Origin: Pseudoalteromonas rubra
Lineage (GTDB): Bacteria; Pseudomonadota; Gammaproteobacteria; Enterobacterales; Alteromonadaceae
Assembly: GCF_005887095.1 (NCBI RefSeq)
Contig: NZ_PNCI01000043.1
Coordinates: forward strand, 1-64,000
DNA: 64,000 nt
Direction of reading: 5' to 3'
Position 1 is the stretch's first letter. Every line of letters starts with the position of its first letter. Shown here piece by piece: positions 6,953 to 19,544 of the stretch. Made by a program: the position numbers and the translations under genes. The notes below the pieces were generated by a model, which had not been told where the DNA came from, searched no databases, and saw only the letters and a program-made list of their open reading frames with translations.

Positions 6953-7402
6953 CTTTGTTTCCTCACACTTTTTATTATCAAAGGATGTCATTCAATTGTC
7001 AGCACGTCTTGCAGTAAGACACATTATAGATAACCACACATTTGCCGTGTTGATGTTAAAACAGTACCGCATGATTCAAAATATGGGAAGTTATCAAAGC
7101 TTATATAGCAAATATAACTTTCAAAATTAACCATCTGTTTTATATGATTTTATTTATAAAAATCGCAAATAATAATGTCTTCATCAGCTAAAATTTATGC
7201 GTCTTCCTTAGCAACAACTTTGCAAGATTGCCATATCGCCATGGTTGTTGAGCAGCGCAATACAACGAGCGCTTTTACAAAGGAAAAAGTAGGGGTGATA
7301 CGAGAAGTATAAGGTGAATGGGAAGTTTTGTGGCAGACAGTTGCACAAATCAATGGCCAGTCAGTGGTATAACGATTTGATATACCACTGACTGACAAAA
7401 AG
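6953..7402. other. Intergenic region upstream of the 49-residue peptide gene
   Basis: About 450 bases. The part nearest 6960-7190 is AT-rich and should contain the peptide promoter on the minus strand. A minus-strand reading frame at 7195-7434 overlaps the end of the regulator gene and has no coding character. The only strong structure is the inverted repeat at 7358-7394. Confidence 0.55.
7358..7394. repeat. Perfect 14-bp inverted repeat just after the regulator gene
   Basis: Arms CAGTCAGTGGTATA (7358-7371) and TATACCACTGACTG (7381-7394) flank a 9-base loop, giving a strong stem-loop 9 bases beyond the stop codon of the regulator gene. It probably ends or protects that transcript. Downstream on the minus strand there is no run of T, so it is not a textbook intrinsic terminator. 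Confidence 0.75.
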
Positions 7403-9559
7403 CTATAGAGGTGAGGCCTGTCGTGATGCCTCAAGCTGGATCAAATGATTGTTTACGCCCTCCAGCGTCGTCATAATGAGTGAATTGCGCTCCACTGAAT
7501 ACCGCAAAGAGTACACCGTTTTATCACCTAAATCGCTCAGCAGATGCCATCCACCTTCTTTCATTTGATAAACTTGCTTACCATTAGAGTAATAAACGCC
7601 TCCCATGTCATTAGTTACCAGCCGGGAATTAGCGCTGTGTGGTAGCGATATTTCGTCGCTTATAGCGCCTGTAGACAGGTCAAAATAGTGCAACGTATTT
7701 TTACGCGACTGGTAAATTAACTGACTGTCGCTGAACTGAGCAAACCAAACTGCATCCTTTATTGGTAATCTTTTTGACTGCTTGCTCTGCTTTGAGTAAA
7801 TATAAAACTGGTTATTTTTTTGATTTTCATCGATAACAATATATCCAATATCCCCACCCGGCAGAACATCCGCAGCTAAGACCGCATTCTCTACCTCGAC
7901 GATATGCTGTATATTAAACTGGTTGTCAAATACAATTAACTGCTCGCCAAATCCCAGTAATGTTTGTTCCGTCCGGGCATCATAGTTAAGCAAAGGAAAG
8001 CTATCCTGCGGGCTGCCTATGGTATAAATGGTGTTAAATTGGTCAGGTTCAATGCCTTGCTTCAGGATCCACTTTTCGTGCTCAAGAGCCAGATAATGGG
8101 CTAACCCATTTTTCACAAACCCCGAAAACTTAATCTCGTCATTGGTAAATAACGGTGACAATGTGAACTGTGACAAACTGAGCTCATAAATATTATGCTT
8201 GTAGGGATAATTAATCGCGATCACTTTGTCCTTAGACAATGGGAATCCGTTGGCGTAATTTCCCTTATTGGTAAGCTGAGTCTTACTTTTAAGTATGTTC
8301 GCTTCTAACGAGAACTCAAACAGCCTATTGGTCGCATTGCAAAACCACATTAATGTATCTGATTCAGCCTCATACATCACTTCCCAGATAGGGTTTTTTG
8401 ATTCGTACAGCTTTGTTTGCTTACTGCCTTCCATATCGGTCATGTAAAGTTCATAGGAATCGTACTGTCGGCGGGTAAAAAAGACGCTATCAAGAGACGA
8501 TTCATACAATAAAAATATATCGCCAAAGGAGTTTAAATTTGGAGAGGTGAGCTGAAACTCCTCCCCCGTTTCATAGTCATAGTTCATCAGAACAGATAAC
8601 TGATCTCGTCCGCGATAATTAGCTTTAGAGTATACAAATGAACTTCCCCCCACACCGGCACCGTGCTGAATGGGGCTATTACAGTTGAATAAAAAACGAC
8701 TATTGCCTTCCAAGTCTCTGTCAGTCTGCCAAACCTCGCATTTATCACCTTCTTCAAGGCGATAAAAAAGCTTGCTCGAATCAGCCGTCCAGCCCAGTGG
8801 GGAAAAATTGATATTCACCTCACTAATCTTTTTCTCAAGACCGGTTTTAAGTTCCTTGATAATCAAGCTGTGATTACTTGTACCTTCAGGTACAAAAGAA
8901 AACGCGACAAACTCATTACCTGGGGAGACTTTAGCACCCATGTAACGACCTGGCATCCAGGACAACAACTGTTCTTTATAGGTCACATCCTCAACCAAAG
9001 CAGAAGGCACAGGTGATGCTTCTGGACCATTCTTTGATGTAGACATCATCAGGCCCAGTACGCCGCCGCCCACAGCTAATACAAGCGCCATAAGGACTAG
9101 ACGCAATTTAAAGCCGTTAACCGCTTTATTCTGTGCTACTGGCTCAGGATTTTGTTCTGGTGTGTTAGTGCTAGGCCGTGTGACAGGTGTAATACTGGCC
9201 TGAGGAATAAGGTCTTGATACACAATTTCAGGATCAAGGAAAAAGCTATACCCTTTACGATAGTGTGTTTTAACAACCAACCCTTTTTGCTTCTCTGATT
9301 TGAGCACTTTGCGCAGCTCAGACATTGCCCGGTTGATGGCATTATTATCAACGTAATTTTGGCACCACACATCATTGACCAGATCGTCCCTGGTGATGAT
9401 CTGATCATTGTTCAAAATTAAGTAGCAGAGGATTTTAAATAACAGAGGTTCAAGTTCTCTGGTTACTTCACCGTCTGAGATGGTTTGCCGTTTTGGATCC
9501 AGTGTCCAGGATCCAAATTTTACCGCTTTCACAGTCCTTGAAAAGTTAACTTCATTCAT
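7403..9559 (-). CDS. Membrane-anchored CadC/ToxR-type regulator with beta-propeller-like sensor domain
   Basis: A 718-residue one-component regulator. Residues about 12-108 form an OmpR/PhoB-type winged helix (WTLDPKRQTI, ITRDDLVNDVW, VKTHYRKGYSF). A Pro/Thr/Asn-rich linker follows, then one membrane helix (about 152-173), then a large periplasmic part with repeated segments such as FSPLGWTADSSKLFYRLE that resemble TolB/WD-type propeller blades. Such proteins bind DNA in the cytoplasm and sense signals outside. It lies directly upstream, in the same orientation, of the peptide and exporter genes, so it is a candidate regulator of them (inference). The inducing signal is unknown. Confidence 0.85.
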   Translation of the reverse strand: MNEVNFSRTVKAVKFGSWTLDPKRQTISDGEVTRELEPLLFKILCYLILNNDQIITRDDLVNDVWCQNYVDNNAINRAMSELRKVLKSEKQKGLVVKTHYRKGYSFFLDPEIVYQDLIPQASITPVTRPSTNTPEQNPEPVAQNKAVNGFKLRLVLMALVLAVGGGVLGLMMSTSKNGPEASPVPSALVEDVTYKEQLLSWMPGRYMGAKVSPGNEFVAFSFVPEGTSNHSLIIKELKTGLEKKISEVNINFSPLGWTADSSKLFYRLEEGDKCEVWQTDRDLEGNSRFLFNCNSPIQHGAGVGGSSFVYSKANYRGRDQLSVLMNYDYETGEEFQLTSPNLNSFGDIFLLYESSLDSVFFTRRQYDSYELYMTDMEGSKQTKLYESKNPIWEVMYEAESDTLMWFCNATNRLFEFSLEANILKSKTQLTNKGNYANGFPLSKDKVIAINYPYKHNIYELSLSQFTLSPLFTNDEIKFSGFVKNGLAHYLALEHEKWILKQGIEPDQFNTIYTIGSPQDSFPLLNYDARTEQTLLGFGEQLIVFDNQFNIQHIVEVENAVLAADVLPGGDIGYIVIDENQKNNQFYIYSKQSKQSKRLPIKDAVWFAQFSDSQLIYQSRKNTLHYFDLSTGAISDEISLPHSANSRLVTNDMGGVYYSNGKQVYQMKEGGWHLLSDLGDKTVYSLRYSVERNSLIMTTLEGVNNHLIQLEASRQASPL

Positions 9560-10010
9560 ATCGTAACTGCTTATTATCAGGCCCTTATACTATTGGAATA
9601 AACTAAATTGTAGAGTTTATGAGTAGGGCTGGCTTCTTATTAAAGCTGCTGAGTAGATAGGCGGTTTTTTCATAGATGATAAGACCTAATCACCGCCTCG
9701 GATACTTAGCTACACCAAGTCGTCTTTGGCAATATTAAAGCAAAAAATTAAAGAGTTAAACACTCTGTTTCATTAAGGTTAGTGAATGAATGTATAGACT
9801 TTTATTTGCGCGGCATGATCAGCTCGTTCAGGTACGTCGAGTGAGTCACCTCACTGCTCGATAAGCCTTAGTACGTATGCAAAGGTAACTTGATGAATTA
9901 ACTAGATTCTTCTTATAAATATTGTAATAAGATGGCCAGGAAAAAGCTGAGTTCAGCCTGGTCAATATTTCATTTCACACAACATTATATATGCAAAGAA
10001 TTTCAGACAT
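9560..10010. other. Intergenic region between atpC and the regulator gene
   Basis: About 450 bases separating the conserved ATP synthase operon from the accessory block. I see no gene. The regulator promoter should lie just above 9560 on the minus strand. This is the boundary between the core oriC neighbourhood and the accessory region. Confidence 0.55.
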
Positions 10011-10040
10011 AAAAAAACCCACGCAATGCGTGGGTTTTTT
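10011..10040. terminator. Intrinsic terminator after atpC
   Basis: A stem of AAAAAACCCACG and CGTGGGTTTTTT around the loop CAATG. It ends in T runs on both strands, so it can work in both directions. It lies 20 bases beyond the atpC stop codon and should end the ATP synthase operon transcript. Confidence 0.93.
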
Positions 10041-10059
10041 AAACCAGATAGGTGGCTGC

Positions 10060-10476
10060 TTATTTGCGCAGCTGGCGTAGAAGACGCAGCTGAGCAAGGG
10101 CTTCTTCAAGCTGCATCGCTGCTTGCTGGTAATCCAGCTCGCCTGCGGTGCCTGAAGCCAGTTGCGCCTGCGCTTCACGTTTAGCTTCTTCAGCAGCTTG
10201 CTCGTCAAGCTCTTCCGCACGGATCGCAACGTCAGCAAGGACAGTTACGGTCTGTGGTTGAACTTCCAGCGTACCACCTGCAACATAGATAAACTCTTCA
10301 GTTTTGTCTTCTGTTACTAAACGTACCATACCAGGTTTTAGGCCAGTCAGCAGTGGCGCGTGACCAGGGTGAATACCCAGCTCACCTTCACTACCTGTCA
10401 CTTGGATCGCAGTCACGTCACCAGAGTACAAACTCTTTTCAGCGCTTACTACGTCAAGGCGTACTGTCATTGCCAT
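10060..10476 (-). CDS. atpC: ATP synthase F1 epsilon subunit
   Basis: The epsilon subunit of the F1 sector, which couples rotation and inhibits ATP hydrolysis. The 138-residue length is typical. The N-terminal beta-sandwich ([18 protein letters not shown], then [19 protein letters not shown]) is followed by a C-terminal helical hairpin rich in Ala, Glu and Gln. It is the last gene of the operon, 13 bases after atpD. Confidence 0.98.
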   Translation of the reverse strand: MAMTVRLDVVSAEKSLYSGDVTAIQVTGSEGELGIHPGHAPLLTGLKPGMVRLVTEDKTEEFIYVAGGTLEVQPQTVTVLADVAIRAEELDEQAAEEAKREAQAQLASGTAGELDYQQAAMQLEEALAQLRLLRQLRK

Positions 10477-10489
10477 AACAACCCCCTAA

Positions 10490-12768
<2,279 letters not shown>

Positions 12769-12820
12769 GACTCTTTCTCCGAATCTGGGTGAGTAGCTAA
12801 CTACTCACCTTCATAACACA

Positions 12821-14362
12821 TTACCAAGTTTGCGTAGACTTGAACTTCTCAAGAAGTTCTTTCAGCTGCGCTTCGATCTCGGCGTTGTAGTTACCAGTTT
12901 CATTGATTTGAGTCATTAGCGCTGCGTATTCGCTTTTCGCGAATGCGATAAGGCTTGCTTCAAAATCAAGTACTTTGTTGATTTCGATGTCTTTCAGGTA
13001 GCCTTTCTCAACAGCGAATAGAGACAGAGACATGTCAGCAACAGACATTGGTGCGTACTGTTTCTGCTTCATTAGCTCTGTTACGCGCTCACCGTGCTCA
13101 AGCTGGGCACGTGTTGCATCGTCAAGGTCAGAAGCGAACTGAGAGAACGCCGCTAGTTCACGGTACTGAGCTAGCGCTAGACGGATACCACCACCTAGTT
13201 TCTTAACGATTTTAGTTTGCGCTGCACCACCTACACGAGATACCGAGATACCAGCGTTAACCGCTGGACGGATACCTGCGTTGAACAAGTCAGTTTCCAG
13301 GAAGATCTGACCGTCGGTGATTGAGATAACGTTGGTAGGTACGAATGCAGAAACGTCACCACCTTGAGTTTCAATGATTGGCAATGCCGTCAATGAACCT
13401 GTTTGACCTTTCACTTCACCGTTAGTGTATTTCTCAACGTAATCAGCGTTAACGCGTGATGCACGCTCTAGCAGACGTGAGTGAAGGTAGAATACGTCAC
13501 CTGGGTAAGCTTCACGGCCCGGCGGACGCTTAAGTAGTAGTGAGATCTGACGGTAAGCAACAGCTTGCTTAGACAGGTCATCATATACGATTAGCGCGTC
13601 TTCACCACGGTCACGGAAGTATTCACCCATAGTACAACCAGAGAACGGAGCCAGGAATTGAAGTGCAGCAGACTCAGATGCTGATGCAACAACAACAATG
13701 GTGTTCTCAAGAGCGCCGTGCTCTTCTAGTTTACGTACTACGTTAGCAATGGTAGAAGCTTTTTGACCAACCGCAACGTACACACACTTAACGCCTGTGT
13801 CTTTTTGGTTGATGATAGCATCGATAGCCAGTGCTGTTTTACCAGTCTGACGGTCACCGATCACTAGCTCACGCTGACCACGACCAACTGGGATCATAGA
13901 GTCGATAGACTTATAACCAGTTTGTACTGGCTCGTCTACTGATTGACGCTCGATTACGCCCGGTGCGATTTTTTCAACTGGCTCAAAACCATCGTTGTCT
14001 ACCGCGCCTTTACCGTCAATCGGCTCACCTAGTGTGTTAACAACACGACCTAGCAGACCACGGCCTACTGGTACTTCAAGGATACGACCTGTTGATTTAA
14101 CTTTTACGCCTTCTTTAAGGTCAGCGTATGGACCCATTACTACCGCACCTACTGAGTCGCGCTCAAGGTTCAATGCGATAGCATAACGGTTGCCAGGAAG
14201 CTCGATCATCTCACCCTGCATACAGTCAGCAAGACCGTGGATGCGGATGATACCGTCGGTAACAGATACGATAGTACCTTCGTTACGCGCTTCACTTACA
14301 ACTTCAAACTGCTCAATGCGTTGCTTGATCAGTGCAGAAATTTCTGTGGAATTAAGTTGCAT
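12821..14362 (-). CDS. atpA: ATP synthase F1 alpha subunit
   Basis: The nucleotide-binding, non-catalytic F1 subunit. It has 513 residues, the same as in E. coli. The P-loop GDRQTGKTA (about 169-177) and the conserved alpha-subunit segments [15 protein letters not shown] and GRDALIVYD-like [14 protein letters not shown] are seen. It lies 14 bases downstream of atpH. Confidence 0.99.
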   Translation of the reverse strand: MQLNSTEISALIKQRIEQFEVVSEARNEGTIVSVTDGIIRIHGLADCMQGEMIELPGNRYAIALNLERDSVGAVVMGPYADLKEGVKVKSTGRILEVPVGRGLLGRVVNTLGEPIDGKGAVDNDGFEPVEKIAPGVIERQSVDEPVQTGYKSIDSMIPVGRGQRELVIGDRQTGKTALAIDAIINQKDTGVKCVYVAVGQKASTIANVVRKLEEHGALENTIVVVASASESAALQFLAPFSGCTMGEYFRDRGEDALIVYDDLSKQAVAYRQISLLLKRPPGREAYPGDVFYLHSRLLERASRVNADYVEKYTNGEVKGQTGSLTALPIIETQGGDVSAFVPTNVISITDGQIFLETDLFNAGIRPAVNAGISVSRVGGAAQTKIVKKLGGGIRLALAQYRELAAFSQFASDLDDATRAQLEHGERVTELMKQKQYAPMSVADMSLSLFAVEKGYLKDIEINKVLDFEASLIAFAKSEYAALMTQINETGNYNAEIEAQLKELLEKFKSTQTW

Positions 14363-14376
14363 GCTCTTTTTCCCAA

Positions 14377-14916
14377 TTACGATTGCAGCGTCGTCACAAG
14401 ACGATCTAACTTGCCGCGAATAGACCCGTCGATAACGGTGTCGCCGGCTTTAATGACCAGACCACTTACGATGGTTTCGTCGATGCTACAATTCAGCTTA
14501 ACTTTGCGTGCGAAACGTTTCTCAAGTGCCGCGACCAATTTTGCTTGCGCATCTTCGGCAAGCGCTGCTGCTGAAACGACGTTAACGTCGATTTCTTTGT
14601 CATAGTCTGCTTTTAATTCAGCAAACAAATCTGCAACAGCTGGCATGGCGGCTAAACGCTCATTTTCGGCCATCAGCTTGATAAGGTTTTGGCCTTGTTC
14701 GTTGAGTTGCTCAGCGCATAGCTTGATGAATACATCAGACTGTTCTGCTTCGGTGGCAATGCCACCTAACAGTGCCTGAACCTGTTCATCGCGGGCCACC
14801 TGGCCTGCGAAGAACAGCATTTCATTCCAAGCTTCAACTGTGCCTTTCTCAACGGCAAGTTCAAAAGCCGCTTTAGCGTATGGGCGAGCGATAGTAGTCA
14901 ATTCAGACATGCTCAT
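14377..14916 (-). CDS. atpH: ATP synthase F1 delta subunit
   Basis: Part of the peripheral stalk holding alpha3beta3 to the b subunits. In 179 residues it shows [12 protein letters not shown] near the N-terminus and the family C-terminal segment [13 protein letters not shown] second ATG two codons in ([11 protein letters not shown]) could also be the start. It lies 10 bases after atpF. Confidence 0.97.
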   Translation of the reverse strand: MSMSELTTIARPYAKAAFELAVEKGTVEAWNEMLFFAGQVARDEQVQALLGGIATEAEQSDVFIKLCAEQLNEQGQNLIKLMAENERLAAMPAVADLFAELKADYDKEIDVNVVSAAALAEDAQAKLVAALEKRFARKVKLNCSIDETIVSGLVIKAGDTVIDGSIRGKLDRLVTTLQS

Positions 14917-14925
14917 ACCCTCTAC

Positions 14926-15396
14926 TTAAAGCTCAGCGACAAGTTTTTCAACGATGTCACTGTGTGCGGCTTGATCGATTTCACGCTCTAAAATCTTCTC
15001 TGCACCTACCACAGCCAGAGTCGCTACTTGTTGACGTAGCTCTTCTTTCACGCGGTTGCGCTCAGATTCGATCTCAGAGTGTCCCTGAGCAATGATTTTC
15101 TCACGCTCTTGCTGACCCCGAGTTGTCTCTTCGTCAACAATCAGCGTTGCACGCTTTTTAGCTTGTTCGATAATTTCAGCAGCCTGAGTTTTCGCTTCTT
15201 TCAGTTCTTCAGCCGCTTTTTCGCGCGCTAGCTCAAGATCTTTTTCAGCTTTGTCAGAGGCAGCTAATCCATCTTCGATTTTCTTCTGGCGAGCTTCAAT
15301 CGCACCATTTAGCGGTGGCCATACGTACTTCATACAGAAAAGTACAAACACCGTAAACGCGATTAATTCACCTATTAGAGTGGCGTTTAAGTTCAC
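14926..15396 (-). CDS. atpF: ATP synthase Fo b subunit
   Basis: The peripheral stalk subunit: one N-terminal membrane helix ([22 protein letters not shown]) followed by a long charged Ala/Glu/Lys coiled coil to the C-terminus. It has 156 residues, as in E. coli. It starts at a GTG with AGGAGGAGCGGTC directly upstream. Confidence 0.97.
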   Translation of the reverse strand: MNLNATLIGELIAFTVFVLFCMKYVWPPLNGAIEARQKKIEDGLAASDKAEKDLELAREKAAEELKEAKTQAAEIIEQAKKRATLIVDEETTRGQQEREKIIAQGHSEIESERNRVKEELRQQVATLAVVGAEKILEREIDQAAHSDIVEKLVAEL

Positions 15397-15445
15397 GACC
15401 GCTCCTCCTTACTTGACAGTTGTTCGTTTCAGGTATTTTGCAATA

Positions 15446-15706
<261 letters not shown>

Positions 15707-15745
15707 TTAAAGTTAAAGTTTAAAAAATTCTTTTCTTTCAGCTAA

Positions 15746-16612
<867 letters not shown>

Positions 16613-16619
16613 CTAAAAG

Positions 16620-17000
16620 TTAATGATTAAAAAAAATCAGAACCAACCATTGTGTCAGCATCACCAGCATGTAAGTGCCGAAAAACGGCAGCATAACCAC
16701 TGAAAAATGCTTAAAAATCAGCGCAAAAAGCACAACAGTTAGCAAAAATTTTAATCCGTTTCCTCGTTTCAAAGAGGAATACACTTGATTTGCCTTGCTC
16801 GCCCCCATAAATCGGAATGCATAAGCGGCAAATACAAAATTAGGGAGTACCAGCACCGCACCGCCAGCCAACGCCGACAGGCCTGCTTCCACTCCCCAAC
16901 CAATAAAAACTATTACTGCAGCAATGATAGCTACGAGACCCTGATACAAAACACCTTTTAATGCGGCACGCCGATATGGGCTTGCTAACGAATGAGTCAC
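16620..17000 (-). CDS. atpI: ATP synthase accessory protein AtpI
   Basis: A small membrane protein that assists c-ring assembly or magnesium supply in other bacteria. In 126 residues it shows about four hydrophobic helices. The start codon is GTG. It is the first gene of the atp operon, so the operon promoter should lie in the 138-base gap to parB (17001-17138). Confidence 0.9.
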   Translation of the reverse strand: MTHSLASPYRRAALKGVLYQGLVAIIAAVIVFIGWGVEAGLSALAGGAVLVLPNFVFAAYAFRFMGASKANQVYSSLKRGNGLKFLLTVVLFALIFKHFSVVMLPFFGTYMLVMLTQWLVLIFFNH

Positions 17001-17138
17001 TTATATTTAACCTTAATGACGCTAAATTTTATCAGGGCTAGAAAACTGGCGAAATTATACTTATTTCTGCTCAATTTGCAACTTGACGAGACGAAATGTA
17101 ACGCTTTTCGAGCGCCCATTTCGCCTTAAAAGGTAAGA

Positions 17139-18092
17139 TTACGAGGGTTGTTGAAAATCAGGCTGGATACGCCCCAAAATTCCATCTAATTCATCTAAAT
17201 TTGCATAAGAAATCACCAGCTTGCCTTTGCCTTTTTGGTTATAATTTATCTCCACTTTGGCTCCCAGGTTCTCTGCCAGCTGTTGCTCAAGCAGTTTAAC
17301 GTCCGGATCTTTCTCTTTTGCTGGTTTTCGCTCCACAGGCTCCAGCATTGCACGCACCAGTTTCTCGGTCTCGCGTACGGTCAGCCCTTTAGCAACCGCA
17401 GTTCTGGCCGCTTCAGATTGCTGCTCACCAGTCAGTGCCAGTAGACAACGCGCATGACCCATTTCAATATCACCATGTTCCAACAAGATTTTTACATCAT
17501 CATTGAGATTATTGAGACGAAGTAAATTGGTCACAGTGGTACGTGATTTGCCAACGGCGTCAGCAACTTGCTGATGGGTTAGTTCAAACTCGTTCAGTAA
17601 CCGGTCGAGTGCAACCGCTTCTTCCATGGCGTTTAAATCTTCACGCTGAATGTTCTCAATCAGCGCAATGGCCACTGCGGCTTCATCCGCAACATCTTTG
17701 ATGATACAGGGCACCACATCCAGCTCAGCAAGCTGCGCAGCGCGCCAGCGTCGTTCACCGGCAATGATTTCGAATTGGTTTTCAGCGACCGGGCGCACCA
17801 CGATTGGTTGCAATACACCTTGTGCCCGGATCGAACTGGCAAGCTCTTCCAGTGCTTGCTCTGACATATCCTTGCGCGGCTGATACTTGCCACGTTGCAA
17901 ATACTCGATGGGCAACCGTTGTAATTCCTGATCGGTCACCTCATGGCTTTGCGACGTCTGCTCGGGTTCAACGGCACGCTCGGTGCCCTGGGTTTGTGTG
18001 ACTTCAGGCTGAGCAGGTTGAGGCGCAGCAGGTTTTGCTGAACTCAACAGGGCATCCAGACCTCGACCCAAACCGCGTTTTTTCACCGACAT
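17139..18092 (-). CDS. parB: Chromosome-partitioning protein ParB
   Basis: A parS-binding CTP-dependent clamp for origin segregation. It has 317 residues: the N-terminus KKRGLGRGLDALL (ParA-stimulating), a Pro/Gln-rich linker, the ParB/Srx nucleotide domain with GERRWRAAQLA, a helix-turn-helix around LTHQQVADAVGKSRTTVTN, and a C-terminal dimerisation domain. It lies 15 bases downstream of parA. Two matching parS sites lie in recF in this window. Confidence 0.98.
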   Translation of the reverse strand: MSVKKRGLGRGLDALLSSAKPAAPQPAQPEVTQTQGTERAVEPEQTSQSHEVTDQELQRLPIEYLQRGKYQPRKDMSEQALEELASSIRAQGVLQPIVVRPVAENQFEIIAGERRWRAAQLAELDVVPCIIKDVADEAAVAIALIENIQREDLNAMEEAVALDRLLNEFELTHQQVADAVGKSRTTVTNLLRLNNLNDDVKILLEHGDIEMGHARCLLALTGEQQSEAARTAVAKGLTVRETEKLVRAMLEPVERKPAKEKDPDVKLLEQQLAENLGAKVEINYNQKGKGKLVISYANLDELDGILGRIQPDFQQPS

Positions 18093-18107
18093 TATTTTTT
18101 CTTCCTC

Positions 18108-18893
18108 TTAGGCAACAGCAGCTGCTTGTTTTTCCTGACGGCGGAGCATTTCTCCGGCCAATGCCAGATAGGCTTTGGCACCACTGGATGCTCTGTCATA
18201 GTACATCGCTGGTGCACCAAAACTCGGCGCTTCTGCCAGACGCACATTGCGTGGGATCACGGTGCGGTAGACTTTTTCACCAAAGTGCTGTTTCAGCTGT
18301 TCAGATACATCATTCGCCAGGCGGTTACGTGGATCGTACATAGTACGCAAGATCCCCTCGATCTGTAAATGTGGATTGACCAGCTTAGAAAGCTGCGTGA
18401 TGGTATCCATCAGCGCCGTTAGTCCTTCCAGTGCATAATACTCACACTGCATAGGCACCATAACAGAGTCAGCCGCCGCCATTGCATTAACCGTCAACAT
18501 ATTCAATGAAGGCGGGCAATCAATAAAAATAAAATCGTACTGGTCCAGCACCGATTCCAGTGCATTACGCAAACGCACTTCGCGAGCGAACAATTCCATC
18601 AACTTAACTTCTGCCGCGGTCACATCTCCGTTGGCAGCGATTAAGTGGTATTCGCCGGACGTTTCTTTACTGATCACGTCCTGAATGGGGGTCTCTTCGA
18701 TCAAAAGATCGTAAATGGTTGCTACTTCGCCATATTTGTCAACACCGCTGCCCATGGTCGCATTGCCTTGTGGATCCAGGTCAATCAGCAGGACCTTGCG
18801 TTTGGTCGCAGCCATGGAAGCTGCCAGGTTAACTGCAGTGGTGGTTTTTCCCACACCGCCTTTTTGGTTTGCGATCGCAATGACTCTAGCCAC
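18108..18893 (-). CDS. parA: Chromosome-partitioning ATPase ParA (Soj)
   Basis: A deviant Walker-type ATPase that moves the ParB-parS complex. In 261 residues: KGGVGKTTTA (about 10-19) with the signature Lys, the DLDPQGNAT switch, and FIDCPPSL. The start is GTG (GTGGCTAGAGTC). It is co-oriented with rsmG and parB, the standard arrangement beside oriC. Confidence 0.98.
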   Translation of the reverse strand: MARVIAIANQKGGVGKTTTAVNLAASMAATKRKVLLIDLDPQGNATMGSGVDKYGEVATIYDLLIEETPIQDVISKETSGEYHLIAANGDVTAAEVKLMELFAREVRLRNALESVLDQYDFIFIDCPPSLNMLTVNAMAAADSVMVPMQCEYYALEGLTALMDTITQLSKLVNPHLQIEGILRTMYDPRNRLANDVSEQLKQHFGEKVYRTVIPRNVRLAEAPSFGAPAMYYDRASSGAKAYLALAGEMLRRQEKQAAAVA

Positions 18894-18907
18894 TATGTCC
18901 TCGAATA

Positions 18908-19528
18908 CTAGTCTTTTTTCAGAATGATTAAATGACGTTCACCATCCAGCTCGGGGACCTGTAAACTAATATCACGTTCCAGAGTCACACCGGCAGGCAG
19001 GCTATCCAGTTCCTGCTGCGGAAACTGACCTTTTAATGCCAGAAAGCGGCTTTCGTCATCGACCAGATGTCCACACCACTGAACCATGTCCTGCAAAGAA
19101 GCAAATGCACGGCTCAGTACACCGTCTAATTTAACACTTGGCTGATATTCTTCAACACGAGACTGAACCGGTGTGACGTTTTCCAGTCCAAGCGCATGTT
19201 TTACCTGGGTTAAAAAACGTACACGCTTACCGAGGCTGTCGAGTAGAACAAAGTGTGTATCGGGCAGGGCAATGGCCAGTACAATCCCAGGCAATCCTGG
19301 TCCGGTACCCACATCAATGTAGTGTTTCCCGCTCAGGTGAGGTGCAACGACTAACGAGTCCATGATGTGCTTGACCATCATTTCCTGCGGATCACGCACT
19401 GAGGTCAGGTTGTAGGCTTTATTCCATTTATCGAGCAGCCCGACATAGTCGACGAGCTGCTGCTTTTGCTGTTCAGTTAGCGCGATGTCCGTGTGGGCTA
19501 ACAGGGCTGTAAGTTGTTCTAATAACAC
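18908..19528 (-). CDS. rsmG: 16S rRNA (guanine527-N7)-methyltransferase
   Basis: Methylates G527 of 16S rRNA using S-adenosylmethionine. In 206 residues it has the Rossmann binding motif [15 protein letters not shown] and the family segment [14 protein letters not shown]. It starts at GTG. It sits 16 bases after mnmG, as in E. coli. Confidence 0.97.
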   Translation of the reverse strand: MLLEQLTALLAHTDIALTEQQKQQLVDYVGLLDKWNKAYNLTSVRDPQEMMVKHIMDSLVVAPHLSGKHYIDVGTGPGLPGIVLAIALPDTHFVLLDSLGKRVRFLTQVKHALGLENVTPVQSRVEEYQPSVKLDGVLSRAFASLQDMVQWCGHLVDDESRFLALKGQFPQQELDSLPAGVTLERDISLQVPELDGERHLIILKKD

Positions 19529-19544
19529 AGTCTTCCGTTTGTTG

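Noticed and set aside
7195-7434. A 79-codon minus-strand frame overlapping the regulator's 3' end
   Set aside because: Overlaps the regulator out of frame and runs through the inverted repeat; no coding character.
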